64,000 nucleotides of DNA from Mercenaria mercenaria. Its lineage: Eukaryota; Mollusca; Bivalvia; Venerida; Veneridae. Both the position numbers and the translations under genes were made by a program. The stretch's first letter is position 1; each line of letters starts with the position of its first letter. The stretch lies in NCBI RefSeq assembly GCF_021730395.1, contig NC_069371.1:76104001-76168000 (forward strand), given 5' to 3'. A model generated the notes under the pieces. It was not told the DNA's origin. It saw only the letters and a program-made list of their open reading frames with translations, and searched no databases. Shown in pieces: positions 1 to 11,820 of this stretch.

Positions 1-39
1 ATGAATGTATCACAAATAATCTATTTATTTTTTATTTTG

Positions 40-296
40 TTGGGTTTAACGTCGCATCGACACAATTTTAGGTCATATGGCGACTTTCCAGCTTTAATGG
101 TGGAGGAAGACACAAGGTGCCTCTCCGTGCATTATTTCATCACGAGCGGGCAGCTGGGAAGAACCACCGACCTTCCGTAAGCCAGCTGGATAGCTTCCTC
201 ACATGAAGAATTCAACGCCCCGAGTGAGGCTCGAACCCACATCGATGAGGGCCAAGTGATTTGAAGTCATCGACCTTAAACTCTCGGCCCCTCACA
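40..296 (-). mobile_element. RUDI-like V-SINE copy
   Basis: Read on the - strand, it opens with a degenerate tRNA-like head containing a box B match (GGTTCGAGCC) and closes with the tail CGATGCGACGTTAAACCCAA. A fuller copy of the same element lies at 21300-21566. The conserved 3' domain, including a motif like CATATGACC, matches what I remember of the molluscan RUDI family of V-SINEs. The family name is from memory; the shared sequence is seen directly. Confidence 0.75.
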
Positions 297-300
297 AATA

Positions 301-1411
301 ATCTTATCTGATATATAATATATACAATCATCAGCAGTATCACAAATCATTAATGTAATATTATTATAGGCGCTACCACTAACATTTGCGAACTGCATTT
401 AGAGTCTGTAATTATCATACACGGACATAAATTTTCTCTCTTCAAGATCCCATGTGACAAGCGAGTTTCTGTAGTTTACTATGTAAACCACATTTAGTTC
501 CTGTGCCGTAGGTCAAACATGTCGCGAGCAAAGTTACAAAGATTTGCCGACTTGTATAGTGTATAAGTAAATTATTCCCTTTCCTCATTTACCGCTTTTG
601 TGTTCGTCTTTCTTAAAGTGTGCCTAATTAATACATATGTTTGCCATCCTCGGATCTTTCCATCTCAGATTCGACATATACGCGACATTCAATGGCGTTT
701 AATGCACCACTGTTCTGTTGCTCTACTCTGCTGCCCACATCGCCGTTGTCCTTGGTCTTGACAGTTTTTTGGCGTAACCGATTGTGTGCTTTTTAGAACA
801 AGCCAACTTGTTCGTAGCATAAATCAAATCTGATGCCAAACTTCTTCCGCTTTCACAGTTAACGCCCTGCCCATTTCATTTCTTTCTTTACAGCTGTCTG
901 CAATTTGAGTTAATTTGCAAAAGGCACTGTTATAAGCAGGTGGGTGGGAGCGATATAGAGAAATCGTGCATTTGGCAATGGCATATTCATTATATCGAAA
1001 AACTGCGTTTCTCATGCAGACTTTTAGTAATGCATTTGACGTAGGGGTAAAAAGTTGGCATGATGTTCAATTATGCTGATGATTAGGATGCTATAATTGA
1101 ATTAAGTTGTCGTTTTAGCATGCTCTTTGGTTCACCTATTTTGTAGCATGGATTTTTGTTGCTTTCTCTAAAATTATAACTATAATTATTATTCTTAAGA
1201 ATTCCATAGTGGTATTAGAAATTTTAGAAAGGTATGTTTAATCTTTTGTCAGAAAAATAATTTCGAGATTTTTATTTTCCATCGTAAATGGAATACATTG
1301 ACGTCTTAAAAATTAAAAAAAAACTTACTATTTAGGCTGTACGATCACAAGATCCAAGTGAAGTATGAAAATGCAAACTCTAGTCAACAGAAACTGTAAC
1401 GCAGACGTTTA
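301..1411. other. gene-free AT-rich stretch
   Basis: I see no splice-flanked coding segment, tRNA or inverted repeat that I can support here. The only open frame longer than 60 codons is unconvincing. Confidence 0.5.
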
Positions 1412-1865
1412 TTAAAGTGGAATTATACGAATTTTTCAAGTAAAAATCCAGCTGAAATAGATGTCTGTGTAAAAAGGGTAGAGGAAATTATAGCTTTTAA
1501 CCCAATATACCAAACTCTTCCTGCTACCAGTACGAAATAATAACTTTCCAAATATGACTTTTCTTATTTTGACTGGGGCAGTCTTTTTAAGAAAAGTCAA
1601 ACTGCACGCAGGAGTTGCTTCCCTTCAACTTCAGAAATCTCTACCTATAGGTAAGGGAGATAACTGCCCAGAAGCTTGAAGGAAAGAACTATTATTTTAT
1701 TAGTCCAATTTCTTTTTTTTTTTTTTCTAAAGAATCAAATTCAAATACTCATGTGTTATTGCCGTTAATTTAGCACATTTAAATGCACAGCAACTGAAAA
1801 TTGCTTTATAAAACAATTACCAAAAACACACTATGTGCAGTAAGATGCGTATAATGTCACTTTAA
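1412..1865 (+). mobile_element. TTAA-flanked MITE, family A, copy 1
   Basis: The element is bounded by TTAA on both sides. The ends inside are AGTGGAATTATACG and, inverted, AGTGACATTATACG, an inverted terminal repeat with two mismatches. Copies with the same ends lie at 14815-16112 and 45574-46028. A TTAA target duplication points to a piggyBac- or Kolobok-type transposase. A 42-codon frame from just inside the left end to a TAA is shared with the copy at 45574. Confidence 0.8.
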
Positions 1866-2083
1866 GTGAAAATATTGTATAATATTGATGGGAGATTTTC
1901 AAAAAATTCAGAGACAAAAGAATGTATACGATTTTCCTTGTAGATTTAAATGTTTTAAGATACTTTCAAAATTCGAAATATTTTACTACCACCCTTGCGA
2001 CTTATAAATTATGGCCTTAGGACCGTGGGAAAACATTTTAAACATTGACCAGCAAGTCATAAGTGTATACATAAGGTCTTAAT

Positions 2084-2275
2084 GGGAGTGATCATCTAGT
2101 GATTAAGGTATTCTTCGCTTAACCCGGGGGTCGTGGATTCGAGCTCCATTGTCTTTTGGGGTCACAGCCACATCTTCTCCTATGACACAAGTACTGTTTT
2201 TTCCAGATAGCGGACACGAGAGTGTTTCAAATTAGCCTTAAGATTCCACCCATCGAATGGAGCTAAAATATATTA
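2084..2275 (+). mobile_element. tRNA-derived SINE, degenerate
   Basis: A box A-like segment (ATCTAGTGATTAAGG) is followed about 35 bases later by a box B-like GGATTCGAGCTCC, the spacing of a tRNA-derived pol III promoter. Unrelated SINE body sequence follows. No second copy in the window confirms its limits. Confidence 0.45.
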
Positions 2276-2280
2276 GTATA

Positions 2281-3781
2281 ACTTTAATAAAATGATGTTT
2301 TTAAAAACCCTGTGGAGGACTTTGAAGAGTAATTAATCTAAGTTTCAGCATAAGTTCTAGCATAACCTAGCGGTGCATAAATCTGCTGACTGCAGACTCT
2401 TCTGCCAGTTCCGTGTATAATTGGCGACACTAATTGAATTAAAAATGTGCCAGTTATGTTAGATCGATAAGCCTTGTCGGTGGTATTAGGGCGAGCTATT
2501 TACGACCCACCACAGAATAACTGTATTCCTTTGTGTTTCAATTATAGTGTTTATGCTATGATATGTATGATGCCTTGGTGAAAGTAGAATAAATAGCCAG
2601 CTTACCTTACGAAAAGTCAATATCCCAATATTAAGTAGTCGCAGAAAATTGTTCAAGGAGTTACACTCGTTTTTCAAATACAGCACACTTTTTACCCATG
2701 TTTTAAAGGCAGTACACTTTATACTTATGTCTTAATAAAGGCTGCGCATTTTAATGGTGTACTTCTATATGTACAAATTAATCCGTATGCAGGTTTGAAA
2801 TAATATAAAATCGGCCAGCGTTTTCTGTTTTTATCATGAACTATAATTGCCTGATGATGTTCTCGACGGATTCCTGAAAGTCGACGCACAGAAAACCGAA
2901 ACATGCCTGGATTATAATTATATCCAACGAATGTTGTTATAGAATAATCTAGAACCATTATTTTTCCGCTTACAAAAGATTACACTGTTGATAAATTCAA
3001 CGAAAGTTTTTGACTGGCTATTATTTACACTGACACTGTTCTACAATGTTATCTGATAATTTATCTTTTGGTTATTGTGATCTATTACTGCAAAAGAACT
3101 ATGAGTCATTTTGCTATTGATCTATTGATCAATATATACTTTTAATAAAAAAATGAAATTATATAATAACAATATTGTGATAATAAGGTCACATTTAGGC
3201 TATTATTTCAATTCCATGATTCAATTTTCAAATATATTAATTCCATAAATTATACTCAATTTACCCCCACCCCCTCCCCAAACACACACATACACGCAGT
3301 CAACGCACCTCTCTGTACATCATATGAATGGAAAATTTATAATATTTAAATCTATATATATTCCGTTGAGAATTTATATTGTCAATATATAGAATTTCTT
3401 CATTTCAAAGTCATATACTTGTTACTAATTAATTATTGACGTCCTGTGAAATTCCATAAAATGTTTTCCTTTTTTGCCACAAAGTTTTATTTTCTCATAA
3501 ACGTATCAGTTATACTTATCCTCTTTGACACCAAGATTTCATTAACCTGGAAAATTTACACTTCATCATCTACTTATTTACTCTTTTTTCAGTTTTAGGG
3601 AAGAAAGGAACATGTTTTTGACCAAAACTTCAAACCAACGAGATTTGTGTAAATTCTTAAAACTTTAACAAAATACCATTTGGTTTATAATGTTATATTT
3701 AAGTGCCTGTGATCATCATTATTTCAAGAATTGATTTGTACGTGACTGTTGTTTTATTCGTGAATTCAATAAAATATTTTA

Positions 3782-3826
<45 letters not shown>

Positions 3827-4102
3827 GTACAGTTCTGTAAGACCGTTTATTAATTTATACATCATTCTGTATGTCTTGGGAAGAGATAGTGCGAACTATT
3901 TAGACTGAGTTTATTTAATTTCATAAATCAAATTACTCATTTAATAAAAATCCCTGTTAAGAATTTCTTTGCATGGAAATTTCGACTTTGAATAAATATG
4001 CTGTTGTTAAAAATGATTTCTGTAGTATTAAGAAAATTGCTTTTTGTAACTGAGAAACGAAATAGAGAAGAAAACAGCGTATTGTATAAAAATTGAAATT
4101 TA
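2281..4102. other. gene-free AT-rich stretch with one microsatellite
   Basis: Holds only AT-rich sequence, a short pyrimidine/CA-rich run near 3265-3295 and an (ATT)n microsatellite at 3782-3826. No coding exon is supported. Confidence 0.5.
3782..3826. repeat. (ATT)n microsatellite
   Basis: About 15 perfect ATT units. Such tracts often mark the 3' end of CR1/L2-type LINEs, but I see no LINE sequence beside this one. Confidence 0.9.
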
Positions 4103-4315
4103 TTAACCCTTACCATGCTAAATTTCTATAATGGACTGGTCCATCTTCCAATTTGGGCAGTACCATTTATCATTTGAAGGGGTGTTTACTAAAAATTTAC
4201 TGACTGAATAGCGAACAGTGCAGACCATGATCAGACTGCACGGATGTGCAGGCTAATCTTGGTCTGCACTGGTCGCAAAGGCAGAATCACTTGCCACCAG
4301 CAGGCTAAGGGTTAA
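4103..4315 (-). mobile_element. piggyBac-like MITE (TTAA, CCCTTA ends)
   Basis: TTAA on both sides encloses inverted ends CCCTTACCATGCT and CCCTTAGCCTGCT. CCYT ends with TTAA duplications are the piggyBac signature. The body resembles part of the palindromic family (GACCAGTGCAGACC-type motifs), and a truncated copy lies at 48391-48531. It sits about 0.5 kb upstream of gene 1. Confidence 0.75.
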
Positions 4316-4734
4316 GGAAATGTTCCTGTGAAAATAAATGTTCATGCTAGGTTTAAAAGTTAGAGGTTCGGCAGAAACTGGAAGATAGATAGTTATTGTG
4401 ATTTTAAGAATGATATAATATATCACTATTATTAAAGAAAGGCAATAAACAAACAAACAAACAAACAGATAAACAAAACACACGAAAAAGACAACAACAA
4501 AAAAGATGTAATGGGATATGTAATCTATAGTCGGTTAACGCATTAACCTGTTCTTTTGGTTTGTATAAATATTTAAAGTTTCTCGTGTTAATTAATAATT
4601 CAAACTGTTTTCATGTGTAGAGCTCTGAGCAATTGATACTGATATTTTAAACGATCGAGAAAAAATTCAAACAAATAAGTTAAATATCATACATGTGTAA
4701 GCGTTTGGAACTATTGCGGGAAAATATTTATGAC

Positions 4735-4800
4735 GGAAGCGTATAAAATTACGTTACGTCATTATTACACGCTAAACAATATGGCGGCACAAAACGGAAA
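4735..4800 (+). promoter_or_regulatory. probable promoter/5' leader of gene 1
   Basis: A CRE-like TTACGTCA lies near 4754-4761, and CAATATGGCGGC near 4777-4788 resembles the YY1 consensus that often lies at or just after transcription starts. The gene's first ATG follows within 60 bases. This is a motif match only, with no transcript evidence. Confidence 0.4.
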
Positions 4801-4816
4801 TAGATTCTGGTATTGA
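4781..4816 (+). CDS. short upstream ORF before gene 1
   Basis: ATG at 4781 opens an 11-residue frame (MAAQNGNRFWY) that stops at 4814-4816, 24 bases before the main ATG at 4841. It overlaps the YY1-like ATGGCGGC motif, so the ATG may be a by-product of that site. If transcription starts upstream of it, the uORF could reduce translation of the main frame. Confidence 0.4.
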   Translation: MAAQNGNRFWY

Positions 4817-4840
4817 AACAGGTAATCAAAATCATTGGAA

Positions 4841-6622
4841 ATGAAATCAACGAAAAGATTTGAACGAAAAACAGGAGCAACATCTACTTGTTCAGACAAT
4901 TCGCTTAATATCGGGAGAGAAAATGAGTACAATTCTCGAAATATTTCGGAGACAGGCTGGAAGGATACTCGTGTAACAGAAACAAGAACATCTGCAATTT
5001 CTGATTCTGGAAGAAAAATGAATACAAATGTTACAAGAGACTACGTAAGAAAATCTGAGAAGGAATGTCAGCAACAAAACGGCGTCCGAATAACGCAAAG
5101 AAATTTCCTGTCAAAGGCGGAGTTTCCCGATGTTCAGTCTGCCGCTAGCATTAAAGACATAAATAAGATCGACAAGTCATATCACAGAAACGGACAAATG
5201 AAACGGCATTCTACAAACAAAGTCGCAAAATTTAAACCATTCGACGCTAACAAAGCGCCGGCCAACTTTCAGAATTGTAACATGATTGTAAACAGTCAAA
5301 AATGTCGCCAAAATTTTCAAAATTGTAACCCAGGAATGATGAATGGACAGCAGTTTTATACTGCACAAGGACCGGTCATGTACCAGTATATACCACCGCA
5401 AGAATACGGACAGGCACCTCAACCCATTATGAAAATGTACGTACCAAGTGTGAACGCGGCTTTGCATCCTACTGGTTCCTCCGCGACTGCTGTAGCACCA
5501 AATGGAGAAAAGATATTTATACCATTAGACGACAGCAGGTATGAAATCAAGCGAAGCAACCACGATCTGTACGAAATGCCTCAAGATTGTGATTTGTACC
5601 CCTTGTCTTCAGAAGGCAATTTTGAAAGCAACGTCCAGGTACATTCTCCAAGACCGATTGATATTCGAGGTAGTTTATCCGATGAATGGAGTGGCTCGAG
5701 TCAGGATGGACCTTACAGTGAAACTGAAAGTGAACACGACACTGAACTAGAGACTGAAACAGATGCATCCGAAGTAGCTAACAACTTTGTGGCAGATGTT
5801 TTAAAAACGATAACTGAAAGTGTAGAAAACTTGGCTTTTCAGAGTTCTGAAGGTCAGGATAGATCTAATGCCGAAGGTACAAATACAGTAGAACAAGTGT
5901 CGTGTGAAAATAATGAAAATAATGTCACAGATATCGAAACATTTAAAGAGTTACCAATGAAATGCGTTCAACCAAAGAAAGAGGATTTTGATTTGAAGGA
6001 AATTCTTGTACAGACTAACAAGCCTAATGAAACACAAATAACAGCTATTGGCAGTTCTAGTTCTGAAACTGACGAACCAATCACTAAAAAACGGGCTAAA
6101 GTCAATAACGAATCAAAAGGTCTTGAGGAAAAAAGTAAAAAATTAGAGGCGTTAAAGGGAAATAAAAAGCCTAAGAATAAAAAGCCACACGCGTGGAAGG
6201 AGAACAGAAAAGAAAAACAGGACAAAACTAAAACAAATAACAGACATGAAGTAACAGTAGAATCAACAAACGAGAGAAAGGTTTATGTGGATGGGGGCGA
6301 ACGTGATACAGAAAACTCACTAAACGAGTGTGCAGGAAATAGTCCTGCAGAAGAATCTCAAGATAACGTGATTATTGACGGGCAAGGGTATTTCAAAACA
6401 CACCAGTTACAAAATGGCCAGTACCAACCTTACTATACCCCAGACACTTACACTTTTGTACCGAACCAGTACCAGCAGTGCCAGTATTCAACTGCCCCAG
6501 AATACACTATGTTCGTACACGATGCATGTCCTCCTCCGGCTCAAGATGAAGTGTACAGCCCGGTGCATAAAAGTCTATCCGGGGAAGTGAAAAACAACTA
6601 TGCATCGGTGCACCAGTCTCAG
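4841..6622 (+). CDS. exon 1 of an unrecognised nuclear-type protein
   Basis: 594 codons from the first true ATG at 4841. The frame is open a little further upstream but only through TTG, with an in-frame TAA beyond it, so 4841 is my choice. The exon ends at CAG|GTAAGA (6622|6623), phase 0; the frame reads on into the intron to 6709, so that extension is not part of the protein. The product looks disordered. It has a Tyr/Gln/Pro-rich patch around residues 165-210, an acidic Ser/Glu/Thr patch near residues 290-310 and a Lys-rich, NLS-like stretch near residues 420-470. A second Tyr/Gln-rich patch lies close to the exon end. Continues in exon 2 at 8668. I do not recognise the family. Confidence 0.85.
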
Positions 6623-8667
6623 GTAAGAATTTCGGTCCCTTTCATGATAAACATTTTTATAGGGACTTGTTTTGTTAAATTTCTAATGCCAATATTCAGT
6701 ACCATTTGAGACACACTTTCTACTGAGTTGACCGAGGTATGGACCAAGACTTTGAATGGTCATTATGATGATTATCAGTGCTTCGTTGATATGTTTTATC
6801 GAAAAATTAACTGAGTGAGGGATTAGTACAGACGAAATGTCAGATACAGTTAACCGTGTGTTTACACAACATACACAAAAATGTATAGAGATATCTTTTG
6901 GTTTAAAAGACCCGGCAAGGTTTTATTTTATTTTCTGATCAAATACCTCTTGCTAACAAAGATCAGACTTTGACTCTTCCAAAGCCCTTGTAAAAAAGGT
7001 TTGAATGTAATTGATTTCTAGTGCATTGATTGCATCAGTAAGTGATAATGAAGTCAATATACGTTTGAATATTGAAAAATTGATAAGAAAAATATTCCCC
7101 TAGATTTTCTGTGTTTCAAACTTCTTTACATACTTGTACTCTAATTTATTTGTTATTTAATTAAACGTTTCAGTAAGAATTTCTCCGAGGAAATCACAAC
7201 ACGTTCCTAAATTATTCCAAGATGTTCGTAACCTCTTGGCCACGTAAAATCAATTATTTTATTTCATAAATCTTAATTTTAAGTTGCTAAGTTGATGTAT
7301 GATGATTGTTTCTAATTTCTATTTTCACACTTTGTTTCAAGATTATGAGAGGTATGGTATAGGTATTATATATATAGAGGCTATTTTCTAGCCCGATGAA
7401 CCAAATTTCAGACGAGGCCATTGCAGGATAATGTCGGTTCAGAAATCTTCTTATATATTGCTATGTTGATTAATGATATTAGTAGCTGTTTATATTTAAT
7501 GTTCCATCTAGACTAGCTCCTAGACTATGATATATCACTTGGTGAATGTGGCCGGACAATATCGTATGTCCAGTCTAGAATAGCTTCCAAACTACGATAT
7601 GCCATTAAGTAAATGTTCTCAGTCTCTATTCTATGTCAAATATAGATTAGCTCGTGTATTATGATTTAAGTGACGGTAGCAAGTCCAAAATATCATATGA
7701 TAATTTAGATATCATTACTCTAAGAAAAACTTTAGAATAATTTGACATTTATATAGATCTATCAAATGAAATAAAAGTAGAAATATCACTAATGTCAGTC
7801 TAGTGGCTAGTCTATGTAACCTTAGCATCATTCATTCAAGAAAATATTTGACTTTTGTCTCTCTGCATTGAAACTAAGATAAAAAAAAATGAAAAATGTG
7901 GAAATTTCTTTAATACAGTCTAGTGACTTCTGTTGAGATCAAGTAATCTATAATCTAATATGACTAACAATGCTTTTACAATTATTTCTTAATGAAAGTT
8001 TATTTCTTTCTTCATAATGACACTTATAATTTCTAAGAAAACTCGTTTCTCTCTAGGCTCATTTCTAGTTAGAACTAGGCTATAGCCACTAGACTGATAA
8101 TAAATATATTTCTACATTTTCCCCCTTTTTTGTCTAATTCAATTTCATAAGAGACAAAAGCCAGTCTATTTTCAAAGAGGAATGATGTTAAAATTATCAA
8201 TATAGACTGGCTCAGTTCACTACATTCTGTCATAAAAATGTAAAAAGATATATCATAGTCTAGAAGCTAGTCTAAGTTAGAGCCAGAGATAAGACATATT
8301 GCTTTTTTCAGAAACTGCTATTTGAGAGGATTTAATGCCGGTAGAGATATTTATTTTAAGGGTGCCAGGCTAGTCTAAGTGTTCCGTTTGTTTTGCATTA
8401 TATCAACAGATTACCTGTCTATGATTTGACACCTTCACTGTTTATTTCGGAAGGTGATGTTACCAGGAAGTGCACAAGCCGAACTGCGGCGCATATGATT
8501 GACATCTTAGGTCGACAGTAAATTTATTATAACCATCGTGATACGTTTTAACACATCGTTCTTTGATAATGTTTTGCATTTTATCGCAGGGAACAGATTA
8601 AGTTAATGAATTGGAAAGAGGCTTTCTTGTTTTTGTTTTTGTTTCATGTCTAATATTTTATCTTTAG
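6623..8667 (+). other. intron 1 of gene 1, with degenerate inverted repeats
   Basis: Bounded by GTAAGA and TTTTATCTTTAG, phase 0. Between about 7500 and 8350 the motif CTAGTCTA and its relatives recur many times in both orientations. For example, CAGTCTAGTGGCTAGTCT near 7797 faces AGCCACTAGACTG near 8083, with related sequence on both sides. This looks like an old palindromic element or several of them; exact ends cannot be set by eye. Confidence 0.6.
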
Positions 8668-9978
8668 ACGCTTGCCGGAGGTAACAGTCAGCAGGAGGCT
8701 TCTGCCAACGTAAGCGGAGCGTCAGAAGAACAGATACACAGTAACACGGAGGCAGCTGTAAGTCCTGTTGTTCATTACGAAAATTATTGTGCTACTAATG
8801 GTTCATCACCTCATGCATGGACATCTTGCGAAACCCAGCCAGTCTACAACCAGTTTAGTTCTGGTACAGTGGCTAACCAATCTGAGCAACAGTCCGAAGG
8901 TCAAGGTCAAATTTACATAAGTTATGATGAAGACAGCGTGTACGTAGATCCGGAGAGTGGACTTTCATACCCGGCACTGCACGTGACAGACGATTTCCTC
9001 ATCACAGTCATACTCCGTGAAGGCGTTTTCCTGGAAATAACAGCTGATAAGGTACTGAGACTTGTAAACCACGAGAAAAAACTTGTGGTCGCCATTAATG
9101 AAACTGGGAACAAGGCATGCGTGATTCATCCCGCAGCGAGGATCTACCAGTCTGATTCTAACATGCACGCAGAACTATATTTAGGCAGACGGGCAAAGAT
9201 GACAGAAGAATTAGTTATATTCGGTAACAAACTGAAAGCATACAAATTTGACAATAGAATGGTTACAGAAATGACAGAGGAACCCGTTTACCGCGACCTG
9301 TCACATGATGAATCTGTGTCATTCTTATCGACAGATGGCGCTATCGGAAATGAAGAAATGAAATTGAAAATTGAAGAGATCCTTGCGCATGCTCACTTTT
9401 GGAAGAACGGAACTTCTGGAGCCGCTGTAGTCATTAATGGTACAAAGGTTGTGCAAAATGAGAGAGGGGATGTCAGCGTCTATTGTGGACCAATCAAATT
9501 TCTTCGTATGAATCCTAATAAAATGATACTGAGACTGAAAACACAGTGTATAGAGGTTGATATTGAAACAAACTGGAATGTCAAAATAACACGTGGTGCG
9601 CATGCGCTGAACGCTAGTCACATGGGATTCATTGTGAGCAACGGGAAGATTAAGGCGAGCTTAGACAGCAATAACAATTTACATTCATTCTCTATGCCTG
9701 ATCACCGATTTCTTATGCTGGGTCAGCCAGTTTCCCATCATCGACCTGGTGTGCCAGGAGGACAGTGGCGTCGAACTTCATACCGCAAAACAGAACCAGA
9801 AGGTGATCATTGGGGCTACGTTCGACGGCGTCCCGATGATGACCAGAGTCTCTTCAGAGACTGGGAGGAGGGATGGGACTATGACTTTAATAATCGGAAC
9901 TGTCATAGAAGATGGGACCCTCAAGCCGGTCGCTGGGTATATCCTTCACGACCAAGACACTGGCAAGAATACTCCTGA
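8668..9978 (+). CDS. exon 2 of gene 1: structured C-terminal half
   Basis: Begins after TTTAG at 8667 and continues exon 1 in phase 0, giving 436 more codons to a TGA at 9976-9978 and a protein of about 1030 residues. After a Ser/Gln-rich linker, the segment from about 8910 to 9720 looks folded and beta-rich, with alternating hydrophobic and charged strands. Two parts look alike in style: around YISYDEDSVYVD, then LREGVFLEITADKVLRL, and later GPIKFLRMNPNKMILRLK. The end is rich in Trp and Arg (HWGYVRRRPDDD, RWDPQAGRWVYP). I could not assign a known domain. The exon is co-linear with exon 1 and carries the gene's only poly(A) signal downstream. Confidence 0.85.
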   Translation, partial: TLAGGNSQQEASANVSGASEEQIHSNTEAAVSPVVHYENYCATNGSSPHAWTSCETQPVYNQFSSGTVANQSEQQSEGQGQIYISYDEDSVYVDPESGLSYPALHVTDDFLITVILREGVFLEITADKVLRLVNHEKKLVVAINETGNKACVIHPAARIYQSDSNMHAELYLGRRAKMTEELVIFGNKLKAYKFDNRMVTEMTEEPVYRDLSHDESVSFLSTDGAIGNEEMKLKIEEILAHAHFWKNGTSGAAVVINGTKVVQNERGDVSVYCGPIKFLRMNPNKMILRLKTQCIEVDIETNWNVKITRGAHALNASHMGFIVSNGKIKASLDSNNNLHSFSMPDHRFLMLGQPVSHHRPGVPGGQWRRTSYRKTEPEGDHWGYVRRRPDDDQSLFRDWEEGWDYDFNNRNCHRRWDPQAGRWVYPSRPRHWQEYS

Positions 9979-10095
9979 TTTACCGTACAATATCGTCTGC
10001 GACACAGCAGCATTAGCGGTTGTTGCAATGTTGTGAGGAGCTTTTTTACTTTATTCGATATGAAAATCATTTCGTCTGAATGTGTTGAAAGAATG

Positions 10096-10101
10096 AATAA
10101 A
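10096..10101 (+). promoter_or_regulatory. poly(A) signal of gene 1
   Basis: AATAAA lies 118 bases after the stop codon of exon 2, a normal spacing for a last-exon polyadenylation signal. Confidence 0.6.
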
Positions 10102-10157
10102 AGTTTGCGAATATATTCAACTTCCTAGTTTGATGTGTGACTTAAAATGATATGTCT

Positions 10158-10231
10158 AGGGGTATGTAGCTCTGTGGTTGAGAGTTCGCTTTGCACGTAA
10201 ATGTGTCCGAGTTCGATCAAACCCCGGTATC
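10158..10231 (+). pseudogene. degenerate tRNA-Ala-like sequence
   Basis: Matches the tRNA-Ala(TGC) at 11916 in box A (GTAGCTCTGTGG), anticodon region (TTCGCTTTGCA) and the GGTATCTCC end. An insertion in the T arm breaks the fold. It is probably the head of an old tRNA-Ala SINE. Confidence 0.6.
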
Positions 10232-10464
10232 TCCGTACAATCTTTTCCCACATGCGCCATGAAATAGTGCCTATTTCACATATTTGTTAACAAAGAAGAC
10301 ATATAAGAATCGAAATATTATGTAACAGAACCATGTTTTAATTTATCTCAGCAATAAGAATCGGTTATACGCCGCTTGTAAATTTATAATTCACTCGGGC
10401 TACTCACACGTGACATTATTCCGCATGTGTATAACCTCTTCGTATTGTCTAAATATGTTAAAAA

Positions 10465-11112
10465 TGAGCCGCGCCATGGGAAAACCAACATAGTGGGTTT
10501 GCGACCAGCACAATCTGACTAAAGTACTTGATCTTCTAAACGAAGATCTGAGAACGACCCATTCACAATCGTCTTCTGTATATTTTGGATTTCCAGTATT
10601 GCTATTTTTATTTTATCCAATCAGACGACTTGTTCGAATGTCAAAGAGTAAGAAAAATGTGCAGTCATTCTAGGGCTCGAACCCGGGACCCCTCGCTTAC
10701 AAAGCAAGTGGCCTACCGACTGAGCTAGCCGGCTATCTGATACCTTACGACAAAAGAATTGTAAATATCAAAAGTCAAGGCTACAGGTAGATTTGCAAGA
10801 TGTTGTAAGTTAGGCTCTGATTGGCTAGCGAAAGGGTCGTCAGAACGAGGCTATGAATAGGTCGTTCTCAGATCCTATGCGTAGCGTAATAGGAGATGTA
10901 CTTCAGTCAGATTGCGACCAGCATGGATCCAGACCAGCCTGCGCATCCGCGCAATCTGGTCAGGATCCATGCTGTTCGCTTTTAAAGCCTATTGGAATGG
11001 GAGAAACTGTTAGCGAACAGCATGGATCCTGACCAGACTGCGCGGATGCGCAGGCTGGTCTGGATCCATGCTGGTCGCAAACCCACTATGTTGATTTTCA
11101 CATGGCACGGCT
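10465..11112. mobile_element. palindromic MITE family P, interrupted copy
   Basis: The ends TGAGCCGCGCCATG and its inverse bracket a near-perfect palindrome, as in the copies at 46988, 48092, 48817 and 55668. The left arm is split by a 404-bp MITE at 10511-10914; removing that plus one 9-bp duplication (CGACCAGCA) restores the usual structure. Each arm contains the CAGCATGGATCC-type motif repeated. Open frames reading [12 protein letters not shown] in such copies are repeat sequence, not genes. Confidence 0.85.
10511..10914 (-). mobile_element. tRNA-Thr-like-bearing MITE (Mutator-like), copy 1
   Basis: 404 bp with inverted ends CAATCTGACT plus an inner shared block GATCTGAGAACGACC about 20-35 bases further in. 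It is flanked by the 9-bp duplication CGACCAGCA (10502-10510, 10915-10923). On the - strand at about 10664-10733 lies a tRNA-like segment with box A (TAGCTCAGTCGG), anticodon loop TTTGTAA (TGT, Thr) and box B (GGTTCGAGCCC). Its acceptor and T stems pair poorly. A second copy of the same length lies at 15043-15446 and is almost identical. Nine-base duplications with long TIRs fit Mutator-like elements best. Confidence 0.85.
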
Positions 11113-11624
11113 CTATTATTATTTCTCATTTCTTATATGAAATCATAGGCGGTTGCCATATGTAGTTTAATCCTGTCATGGTCTGATTATACCTAAATAA
11201 GAGTCGTCTAGAGTTTGAACCTAGTTAAAGCACGTTTCGTGAAACAGATTTTTGAATAGTTTACTCCAAACTTTTATCAACATTTAGTCATTAGTAGGCT
11301 TCATAAGAAGAAGATTTTGCACGAATAAAGTCAAAGTAAATGAGAATTGGACCATGCCGTTTTTTTCACATTCACATAAAACAGTGTATCCATTTTGTAG
11401 TATACTTAGAACTTTGTTGTAGAAAGCTTAAAAGTTTGGGTCTTTTGTTGTTGTTGTTGTTGTTTTTTTTTTTTTTTGTTATTCCAGCCGGGCAATTGAT
11501 TATGCACAAGACACTATGATACAAGTTAGTGCCAAGACGGGTGTTCGAGCATTTCACGTTGTCTACCTACTTTAGTGCCTGTTTCAGTGTACAAATGATG
11601 TGTAGCCAATTACCTGGGTGTATG

Positions 11625-11820
11625 GGGGGTGTAGCTCAATGGTAAAACCTTCGATTTTTATGTGCGAAAGGCCCCGAGTTTGATCCCTGCCATTTGTTCG
11701 AGGAGAGGTTTGGGAAATAGAACTTGTCGGTTTTAAGTAATCTATTGCTTTTGTTTTAAATAATTTATTGCTTTGTCAGTCATATAATCTATAACAAGTA
11801 GATAAGTGCAGATAACTTTA
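11625..11820 (+). mobile_element. tRNA-Ala-headed SINE, degenerate
   Basis: A degenerate tRNA-Ala head (GTGTAGCTCAATGG, GAGTTTGATCCC) is followed by a body shared with the copy at 17681, including GGGAAATAGAA, GTCGGTTTTA and AGATAAGTG(C/T)AGATAACTT. The shared body shows that this is a SINE family and not a tRNA gene. Confidence 0.75.

Noticed and set aside
4835-4840. Start of gene 1 two codons upstream of the ATG
   Set aside because: The codon there is TTG; the first ATG in frame is at 4841 and nothing supports a non-AUG start.
6623-6709. Gene 1 ending at the TGA near 6709 as a 624-codon single-exon protein
   Set aside because: A perfect GTAAGA donor at 6623 and a matching phase-0 acceptor at 8668 make the read-through part intronic.
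10664-10733. Possible functional tRNA-Thr(TGT) gene
   Set aside because: Box A, box B and the anticodon arm are good, but the acceptor and T stems do not pair. It is part of a MITE, so I treat it as tRNA-derived.
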